Positions 6,365 to 10,790 of a stretch of 10,790 bases of DNA are shown here, piece after piece. Both the position numbers and the translations under genes were made by a program. Source of the stretch: DATACZ01 sp036258795 (GTDB taxonomy: Bacteria; Actinomycetota; CADDZG01; JAHWKV01). Positions within the stretch are counted from its first letter, which is position 1; each line of letters starts with the position of its first letter. The notes under the pieces are model-generated. The model searched no databases and was not told where the DNA came from. It saw only the letters and a program-made list of their open reading frames with translations. The stretch spans positions 1 through 10,790 of the forward strand of contig DATACZ010000186.1 of assembly GCA_036258795.1 (NCBI GenBank), given 5' to 3'.

Positions 6365-8253
6365 GCGACACTCTCGGACACTGCGGCAGGCTCTTCCTCG
6401 CCTCGGCGGCTGGCCCCTCGCAGGTAGGCCGGAACGCCTGCGGCCACCGGGAGCCAGTAAGAGGCCAGCCGGTAAGCCAGAACGGTCACGATCGCCACCC
6501 CGTGCGGTACCCCGAAAGCCACGTAGGTGGCGGCAAGCCCCGTCTCGACCAGCCCTACGCCTCCGGGACTTACCGGCAGCGCGGTAACCACCTGAGCCAC
6601 ACCGAATCCCACGAGCAGGACTCCGGGGTGCAGCCAGTGGCGGAACCCCAAGAACAGCACCCACAGGGCCGCCGCGTCGGCAAGCCAGTTGAGCGCCGAC
6701 CAGGCGGCAGGACCCGCCAAGCGGCGAAGCGGGGGAAGAGCCGAGCTTACGTCCTCCATGAATTTCAAGGGAGTCTCCAGGTTGACATTGACCCGGAGCG
6801 CTTTCAGCACGGCCTCCACCCACCCAAATACCGTGGATCTGACGCTCTCCGACCGGAGGATCCGGACCATCAAAGCAAAGGCGGCGACGAACGCGGCCAG
6901 CAGGACGGCGATAAGGATCAGGTAAGCAGTAGAGACCTCGTCTCGGAACACCGTCGTAACCCCGCCGGTAAGCACAACGACACCCAACACTGCCATACCA
7001 AGCATGCCGCCGATCAAGGCGGCGCTGGTTGCAGTGGCCGCCGGGTTTCCCGCCAGCGTCATCTCCCGGGCCATGAAAAGTCCTGCGGTAGCCCCACCAC
7101 CGGGCAGCACCCGGCCAATCGTGAAACCTCCCATGGAGATAGCGACCCCTCTTCTGAAGCTGACCTGCCCGCCAAGCTCCTGAAGCGTCCTCCTATACAG
7201 CTGCGCCAGCGCCAGCAAAGCGACGGCTTCGAGACCCAGAGCTAGAAGTACATAGCCGGGCCTTACCCGCCGTAGCGCAGCTCCCGACTCCTCGATGCCG
7301 GGAAGTGCCAGCAGCACGACGTGAACCACGATGCCAAGCGACACGGCCACGAGGCTCCATTTGACGGCCTGCCCCGCAACGCGATTTCTGGCCCGCTTCA
7401 GCTTCTCGGGTCTGTCCAGCTCCTCCCACACCGTCAAGGCTGCAGCCGAGACCGCCAGCAGAACCACGCCGAGGACCACTCCTCCCATGACATCCGAGGG
7501 GTAGTGAGCCCCCAAGTAGACCCGGCTCACGCCGATGAGAAAGGTCAGAGCAATCGCCCCAGCCCATGCCCAAGTCTTGGCGATCCAGGAGATGTCTCTT
7601 CTGGAGATTAGAAGGGCGATTCCGCCAAACAGGGTGACCGCGGCCACCGCATGTCCCGACGGGAAGGAGTAGGTGGATTCGTAGGTGAGCTGGCCGGCCG
7701 GCCGCGGGCGGTGAAGGACCAGCTTCACTAGGGTCTTGACCGCCTGTCCTCCAAAGACCGCGGCCATCAAAAAGACGGCCGGTTTGAAGGAGCCGGCTTT
7801 TCGGATCAGGACAACTGCAGCGGCCAGCGTTCCCACCGTCAGAAACGGCACACCACCCAGCTCGGTGATCACTCTCATGCCGGCGGTGATGAAAGGCCGG
7901 CGATTGGAGGTCATGAATCTCGATGCAGGGATGTCCCAGGCCGAAACACCCGGGTGGTCGAACAGAGCTTGAATGCCTGCCGCTACCGCGGATATCAGCC
8001 CAACGGTGAGAACCAGTCCCAAAACCAGGTACAAGCGGAGCAAACCGGTGGGGTCCAGGCGGCTCATGAGCACCCTTCGGCGGTCTGCGTAGCCTCGCCG
8101 GAGCGACCGAATCAAGCTGAGGTCGAGAAGCTGAGACCAGCATTTCCGTATGAGCCCTTCGTGCCTGCCTACAAGCCACGAGACCAGCATGAGGGCAACT
8201 AGGAACCCTGCGATCATCGCCAGGAAGGGAAGACCTCGATCGTCGCCAAACAT
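6361..8253 (-). CDS. Fused PAP2-family lipid phosphatase / UPF0104 (LPG-synthase TM) membrane protein
   Basis: This 630-residue polytopic protein contains two known domains. Residues 1-95 hold two hydrophobic helices joined by a basic stretch (YADRRRVLMSRLDP). Residues about 100-270 form a PAP2 acid phosphatase with the complete catalytic triad of motifs: K177 and R184-P185 (K-x6-RP), PSGH at 198-201, and S243-R244/H250/D254 (SR-x5-H-x3-D). Such enzymes dephosphorylate membrane lipid phosphates, for example undecaprenyl pyrophosphate or phosphatidate. Residues about 295-615 are a multi-helix domain of the UPF0104/MprF-flippase type, recognised by its hydrophobic layout and the late motif LPVSPGGVGLVETGL. 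No lysyl-transferase domain is present. The basic segment before PAP2 resembles the linker of DedA-PAP2 fusions as I recall them. The start is the ATG at 8253, which lacks a clear ribosome binding site. It is the first gene of the run with mug and putA. The lipid substrate is unknown. Confidence 0.85.
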   Translation of the reverse strand: MFGDDRGLPFLAMIAGFLVALMLVSWLVGRHEGLIRKCWSQLLDLSLIRSLRRGYADRRRVLMSRLDPTGLLRLYLVLGLVLTVGLISAVAAGIQALFDHPGVSAWDIPASRFMTSNRRPFITAGMRVITELGGVPFLTVGTLAAAVVLIRKAGSFKPAVFLMAAVFGGQAVKTLVKLVLHRPRPAGQLTYESTYSFPSGHAVAAVTLFGGIALLISRRDISWIAKTWAWAGAIALTFLIGVSRVYLGAHYPSDVMGGVVLGVVLLAVSAAALTVWEELDRPEKLKRARNRVAGQAVKWSLVAVSLGIVVHVVLLALPGIEESGAALRRVRPGYVLLALGLEAVALLALAQLYRRTLQELGGQVSFRRGVAISMGGFTIGRVLPGGGATAGLFMAREMTLAGNPAATATSAALIGGMLGMAVLGVVVLTGGVTTVFRDEVSTAYLILIAVLLAAFVAAFALMVRILRSESVRSTVFGWVEAVLKALRVNVNLETPLKFMEDVSSALPPLRRLAGPAAWSALNWLADAAALWVLFLGFRHWLHPGVLLVGFGVAQVVTALPVSPGGVGLVETGLAATYVAFGVPHGVAIVTVLAYRLASYWLPVAAGVPAYLRGASRRGEEEPAAVSESVA

Positions 8254-8294
8254 GGATCAAAAGGACGTTTTGGGCCTGTTCGGCGGCCGGCTAC

Positions 8295-8323
8295 AAGCTA
8301 TGCGGCGCTGCTGCAATTCTGAA
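8295..8323 (-). promoter_or_regulatory. Candidate promoter for the PAP2-UPF0104/mug/putA operon
   Basis: Read on the minus strand, TTCAGA (8323-8318) and TAGCTT (8300-8295) are separated by exactly 17 bases. They match 4 of 6 positions of the -35 consensus and the TAnnnT form of the -10. Transcription would start near 8288, giving a leader of about 35 nt before the ATG at 8253. Such matches arise by chance, so this is tentative. Confidence 0.3.
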
Positions 8324-8418
8324 CCTCCCAGAAGTTCGCAAGGTGATGGTGAAATACCCCTTATTGGTGCATCGGCAGTCATGCCGGGGAGGTGTGATCT
8401 CAAAAAGAGGGCGGCGCA

Positions 8419-8446
8419 AGGACTGCATGACAAGTCCAGTTAGGAT
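8419..8446 (+). promoter_or_regulatory. Weak candidate promoter for the tRNA genes
   Basis: TAGGAT at 8441-8446 fits the TAnnnT form of a -10 box and lies 18 bases before tRNA-Asp, as expected for a short tRNA leader. The -35 partner is poor: AGGACT at 8419-8424, 16 bases upstream, shares only the central GAC. ATGACA at 8427 looks better as a -35 but is wrongly spaced. Confidence 0.2.
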
Positions 8447-8464
8447 AGAAGCGCATCACAATCT

Positions 8465-8539
8465 GCGGGCGTGGAGCAGCACGGTTAGCTCGTCACCCTG
8501 TCAAGGTGAAGGTCGCGGGATCGAAGCCCGTCGCCCGCG
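8465..8539 (+). tRNA. tRNA-Asp (anticodon GUC)
   Basis: A full cloverleaf can be drawn. The acceptor stem 8465-8471 pairs with 8532-8538 (GCGGGCG/CGCCCGC, seven pairs). The D stem is GAGC/GCTC (8474-8477, 8488-8491). The anticodon stem is TCACC/GGTGA with loop CTGTCAA and GTC at 8500-8502. There is a five-base variable region, then the T stem GCGGG/CCCGT with loop ATCGAAG. The discriminator is G8539, as expected for tRNA-Asp. The 3' CCA is not encoded. Two bases are odd: A instead of T at position 54 of the T loop, and A instead of the usual C at position 38. The 10-25 pair is G-C, not the G-U common in Asp tRNAs. It lies 14 nt before tRNA-Phe, probably in the same transcript. Confidence 0.88.
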
Positions 8540-8553
8540 CAGCCTGAAGCGGA

Positions 8554-8629
8554 GGCCAGGTAGCTCAGTTGGTAGAGCACGCGGCTGAAAACCGCGGTGT
8601 CGCTGGTTCGATTCCGGCCCTGGCCACCA
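8554..8629 (+). tRNA. tRNA-Phe (anticodon GAA), CCA encoded
   Basis: The acceptor stem GGCCAGG (8554-8560) pairs with CCTGGCC (8619-8625). The D stem is GCTC/GAGC. The anticodon stem is CGCGG/CCGCG with loop CTGAAAA and GAA at 8587-8589. The T stem is GCTGG/CCGGC around the canonical loop TTCGATT. The discriminator A8626 is followed by an encoded CCA (8627-8629). All elements are standard. As I recall, an Asp-Phe neighbour pair, often behind tRNA-Glu, is common in Actinomycetota; no tRNA-Glu is visible here. Confidence 0.97.
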
Positions 8630-8640
8630 TCTTCATCGCG

Positions 8641-8655
8641 GTAGCAACGTGCTAC
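8641..8655 (+). other. Hairpin between tRNA-Phe and the VOC gene
   Basis: GTAGCA (8641-8646) and TGCTAC (8650-8655) form a perfect 6-bp inverted repeat around ACG. It begins 11 bases after the tRNA CCA and ends 10 bases before the VOC ribosome binding site. With no T-tract after it, it is not a standard intrinsic terminator. It could be a processing or attenuation element, or chance. Confidence 0.35.
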
Positions 8656-8665
8656 AGATACGAAC

Positions 8666-8671
8666 GGGAGG
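8666..8671 (+). promoter_or_regulatory. Strong ribosome binding site of the VOC gene
   Basis: GGGAGG lies 6 nt before the ATG at 8678, a near-ideal Shine-Dalgarno placement. It fixes the start of this short gene. Confidence 0.85.
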
Positions 8672-8677
8672 TCAAAG

Positions 8678-9067
8678 ATGACGGGCAGAGTAGTCCACTT
8701 CGAGATACCGGCCGATGATGTGGAACGCGCGCAGAACTTCTACTCGAAGGCATTCGGCTGGAGGATAGATTCCATGCCCGGCATGGAGTACACCATGGTG
8801 CAAACCACACCGTCCGACGAGACCGGCATCCCGACAAGGGCGGGTGGAATCAATGGGGGCATGTTGAAGCGCCAGGAGCCCATCACCAACCCCGTTATCA
8901 CCATTGAGGTGCCCGACATCGAAGACGCCTTGAAGACCGTCGAGGAGCTGGGCGGGAAAGTGGCGCTCGGCAAGACCCAGATCGAGGATATGGGGTTCAG
9001 CGCCTACTTCACGGACAGCGAGGGCAACACCATCGGGCTCTGGCAGCCCGCCTCGTCAACGACCTAG
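8678..9067 (+). CDS. VOC (glyoxalase/bleomycin-resistance fold) family protein
   Basis: This 129-residue single-module VOC protein has the usual repeated beta-alpha-beta layout. The first half starts with VVHFEIPADDVERAQNFY and the second with PVITIEVPDIEDALKTV. It ends in the characteristic turn DSEGNTIGLWQ. His7 on the first strand and Gln123 at the end occupy positions where VOC enzymes often place metal ligands, but a single module works as a dimer and the full site cannot be judged. Family members include glyoxalases, dioxygenases, epimerases and drug-binding proteins, so no reaction is assigned. It starts at ATG behind a strong ribosome binding site, 48 nt after tRNA-Phe with no convincing promoter between. 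It may be read from the tRNA promoter. It converges on purM across 34 bp. Confidence 0.88.
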   Translation: MTGRVVHFEIPADDVERAQNFYSKAFGWRIDSMPGMEYTMVQTTPSDETGIPTRAGGINGGMLKRQEPITNPVITIEVPDIEDALKTVEELGGKVALGKTQIEDMGFSAYFTDSEGNTIGLWQPASSTT

Positions 9068-9069
9068 CG

Positions 9070-9091
9070 GTCCGCCGGCTTCGCCCCGGAC
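9070..9091. terminator. Hairpin between converging VOC and purM genes
   Basis: GTCCG (9070-9074) pairs with CGGAC (9087-9091), with an inner GGC/GCC around TTC. Flanking CTAG copies at 9064-9067 and 9095-9098 can extend the stem with bulges. The 34-bp gap between two stop codons is the right place for a shared terminator. No T-tract follows on either strand, so termination is unproven. Confidence 0.4.
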
Positions 9092-9101
9092 GCTCTAGGG
9101 C

Positions 9102-10169
9102 TCAGATCAAAAGTACCGCCGGCTCACCGGGCGGCCGGGCCTGGATTGTGCCGATCTGCCGGCCGCGGAATCCGGCGTCCTGAATTAGCTCCAAGGCTTT
9201 GGCGGCTTGATCCGCCACGGTGACCGCCACCATCCCAATCCCCATGTTGAAGGTTCGGAACATCTCCTCATCGGGGACGCCTTCGGAAGAGATGAGCCTG
9301 AATATGGGCGGAACCCTCCACGACGACCGATCCACCACCGCCTGAAAACCGGGTGGGATGATCCTTCCGAGATTGTGAGCCAGCCCCCCTCCCGTGATAT
9401 GGGCCAAGCCCCGAGCCAGCCCTTCGGCTTGGAGGACAGCCACCGCGCGCCAGTAGATCAAGGTCGGCCTGAGCAATTCCTCGGCCAGGGAGCATCCCAG
9501 CTCGGGGGGCTGATAGCTGAGCTTCATCGCACCCTCCTCGATCACCCTGCGAACCAGGGAGTACCCGTTGGAGTGAAGGCCCGACGAGTCCAGGCCGATG
9601 ACCGCATCCCCCGGAACCATGGAGGCCCCGGTCAGAACCTTGCCGTCATCGACCGCCCCGACGCAGAACCCGGCCAAGTCGTAGGCATCCGCCGGCATGT
9701 GCCCCGGATGCTCGGCGATCTCCCCACCGATGAGGGCACAGCCCGCCTGCCGGCACCCTTCGACAATGCCCGAGATGATGTCGTCGATGGTCTCCGGCAC
9801 CACCTTGCCGGTCACGATGTAGTCCAAGAAGAAGAGTGGCTCCGCCCCGTGCACTGCCACGTCGTTGGCAGACATGGCGACCAGGTCGATTCCAACCGTG
9901 TGATGGATTCCTGCTTCCTGGGCCACCATCAACTTGGTTCCTACCCCGTCGGTGGCCGAGACCAGCAGTGGTTGGCGGTACCCCGACCTTCCCAGCGAGA
10001 AGAAGCCGGCAAACCCTCCGATGCCCCCGATTACCTCCGGACGGTGGGTTGCCCGAAGCCGATCCTTGAACAGCTCGACCGCCCGCCGTCCGGCGTCGAT
10101 ATCGACGCCTGCATCTTCGTAGGTTAGGGGCCTTGCTCTCCTGCTGCCAGCCGGGGGCGGCTGGCTCAA
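9102..10169 (-). CDS. purM: Phosphoribosylformylglycinamidine cyclo-ligase (AIR synthase)
   Basis: PurM performs the fifth step of de novo purine synthesis, closing FGAM to aminoimidazole ribonucleotide with ATP. The 355-residue product is close to the usual length (E. coli 345). Clear family motifs in order are YEDAGVDIDAG near residue 17, SATDGVGTKL (71-80), GIDLVAMSANDVAVHGAEP, GGEIAEHPG (148-156; the common form is GGETAE), DSSGLHSNGYSLVR, HITGGGLAHNLGRI and FNMGIGMV. The start is a TTG at 10169 that overlaps the purF stop as TTGA. No ATG lies before the conserved YEDAGV region, and a purine-rich GAAGAG is 5 nt upstream. The purF-purM order and coupling show one purine operon. Confidence 0.96.
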   Translation of the reverse strand: MSQPPPAGSRRARPLTYEDAGVDIDAGRRAVELFKDRLRATHRPEVIGGIGGFAGFFSLGRSGYRQPLLVSATDGVGTKLMVAQEAGIHHTVGIDLVAMSANDVAVHGAEPLFFLDYIVTGKVVPETIDDIISGIVEGCRQAGCALIGGEIAEHPGHMPADAYDLAGFCVGAVDDGKVLTGASMVPGDAVIGLDSSGLHSNGYSLVRRVIEEGAMKLSYQPPELGCSLAEELLRPTLIYWRAVAVLQAEGLARGLAHITGGGLAHNLGRIIPPGFQAVVDRSSWRVPPIFRLISSEGVPDEEMFRTFNMGIGMVAVTVADQAAKALELIQDAGFRGRQIGTIQARPPGEPAVLLI

Positions 10170-10790
10170 ATCTTCTCTTCGAGCATGTTCTTGGTCACCT
10201 TGACCTCATCCGGAACCGGGATGGGGTAGTGGGACGAGAAGCATGCCGTGCAGAGCTTGCTACGAGGCACCTCGGTAGCCTCGATCATGCCCTCTTCGGA
10301 GAGGTAAGCGAGCGAGTCCGCCTCGATGTGACGACGGATTTCATCAACCGACTGGTGAGCGCCGATGAGCTCGTCCCGGTTGGCCGTGTCTATGCCGTAG
10401 AAGCAGGGCCACTTGATCGGGGGGGATGAGATTCTCATGTGAACTTCGGCGGCCCCGGCATTACGCAGGGAGCGAACGATCTGTCTGGTGGTGTTTCCCC
10501 TTACGATCGAGTCGTCGACCACCACGAGACGCTTCCCTTCGATCAGGTGAGCGATCGGGTTCAGCTTGGCTCCGATGCCCTCAGTGCGTCCGGAGTGGGT
10601 AGGCAGAATAAAGGTCCTTCCCACGTAGGAGTTCTTGACGAACCCGTCGACATAGGGAAGCCCGGAGGCATGCGAGTACCCGGCCGCCGCACCTCTTCCG
10701 CTATCCGGAACAGGAATCACCATGTCGGCATCGGCGGGAGCTTCCTGCGCCAGCCGGATACCCATCTGGTAGCGGGTCTTCTGGACGTTC
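10166..10790 (-). CDS. purF: Amidophosphoribosyltransferase, C-terminal part (partial)
   Basis: PurF commits PRPP to purine synthesis by forming phosphoribosylamine with ammonia from glutamine. Only the last 207 residues are in the window; the N-terminal nucleophile and glutaminase domain lie beyond the right edge. Seen here are VIPVPDSGRGAA, the flexible loop region KNSYVGRTFI, the PRPP-binding motif VVVDDSIVRGNTTR, PCFYGIDTANRDELI and CTACFSSHYPIP. The Cys in PCFYGID and the two in CTAC match iron-sulphur ligands of the Bacillus-type, cluster-bearing enzyme. The fourth ligand would lie outside the window. The gene ends in TGA overlapping the TTG start of purM. Confidence 0.96.
   Translation of the reverse strand, partial: NVQKTRYQMGIRLAQEAPADADMVIPVPDSGRGAAAGYSHASGLPYVDGFVKNSYVGRTFILPTHSGRTEGIGAKLNPIAHLIEGKRLVVVDDSIVRGNTTRQIVRSLRNAGAAEVHMRISSPPIKWPCFYGIDTANRDELIGAHQSVDEIRRHIEADSLAYLSEEGMIEATEVPRSKLCTACFSSHYPIPVPDEVKVTKNMLEEKI

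Larger units (their letters stand above)
8254..8464. other. Intergenic spacer between divergent operon and tRNA genes
   Basis: This 211-bp spacer separates the minus-strand membrane-protein operon from the plus-strand tRNAs. I see a candidate promoter in each direction and a small hairpin (CGGCA/TGCCG, 8373-8386, 4-base loop) without a T-tract. Open frames crossing it run through the tRNAs or have no convincing ribosome binding site, so I call no gene here. There is no tRNA-Glu or other RNA that I recognise. Confidence 0.6.

Noticed and set aside
6365..6823. Open extension upstream of mug in the same frame
   Set aside because: It overlaps the C-terminal half of the UPF0104 domain, is Arg/Gly-rich shadow sequence, and the GTGA-coupled start at 6364 gives the normal Mug length.
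6319..7245. 308-codon plus-strand frame opposite the flippase domain
   Set aside because: Low-complexity, Gln/Arg/Gly-rich translation with no hydrophobic core, antisense to a clear membrane protein.
7193..8260. 355-codon minus-strand frame overlapping the PAP2 half
   Set aside because: Its translation is Arg/Gly/Pro-rich, while the other frame of the same strand has all PAP2 motifs.
8343..8588. Small plus-strand ORF across the spacer and tRNA genes
   Set aside because: It runs through tRNA-Asp into tRNA-Phe and has no recognisable product.
9207..10127. 306-codon plus-strand frame opposite purM
   Set aside because: It is antisense to a strongly conserved gene, shows no recognisable domain, and long antisense frames are expected in GC-rich coding DNA.

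Overview
This is a GC-rich chromosomal window in which nearly every base is coding. It uses GTG and TTG starts and 4-nt stop/start overlaps. Together with the adjacent tRNA-Asp/tRNA-Phe pair and the style of the Mug, PurM and PurF proteins, this suggests a high-GC bacterium, most likely a member or relative of the Actinomycetota. That placement is an inference from style; no lineage marker settles it. I see no insertion sequence, phage gene, CRISPR array or toxin-antitoxin pair.

Left part (1-2811): the 3' portion of a membrane protein with a spermidine-synthase-like N-terminal domain runs forward. It overlaps tail to tail with a reverse gene for a protein-L-isoaspartate methyltransferase that carries a lipoprotein signal peptide. 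A GNAT acetyltransferase diverges from the methyltransferase gene, and the two possible ATG starts share one CATG.

Middle (2814-8253, reverse strand): three tightly overlapping genes in transcription order. First is a fused PAP2 phosphatase/UPF0104 flippase-like membrane protein, then a Mug-type uracil-DNA glycosylase (GTGA overlap), then the bifunctional proline catabolic enzyme PutA (TTGA overlap behind a strong ribosome binding site). They look like one operon joining envelope-lipid, base-excision repair and proline-degradation functions.

Right part (8254-10790): a 211-bp spacer holds candidate promoters for both directions. It is followed by tRNA-Asp(GUC), tRNA-Phe(GAA), a small hairpin and a single-domain VOC (glyoxalase-fold) gene on the plus strand. 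Facing them on the minus strand are purF (3' part only) and purM, consecutive steps of de novo purine synthesis coupled by another TTGA overlap. A hairpin lies between the converging VOC and purM genes.

Most of the window is recognisable housekeeping or accessory metabolism. The points most worth a second look are the PAP2-UPF0104 fusion, the lipoprotein methyltransferase, the operon that mixes three functions, the altered active-site motifs of the SpeE-like protein, and unusual bases in tRNA-Asp. I found no clear undescribed defence or mobile system.
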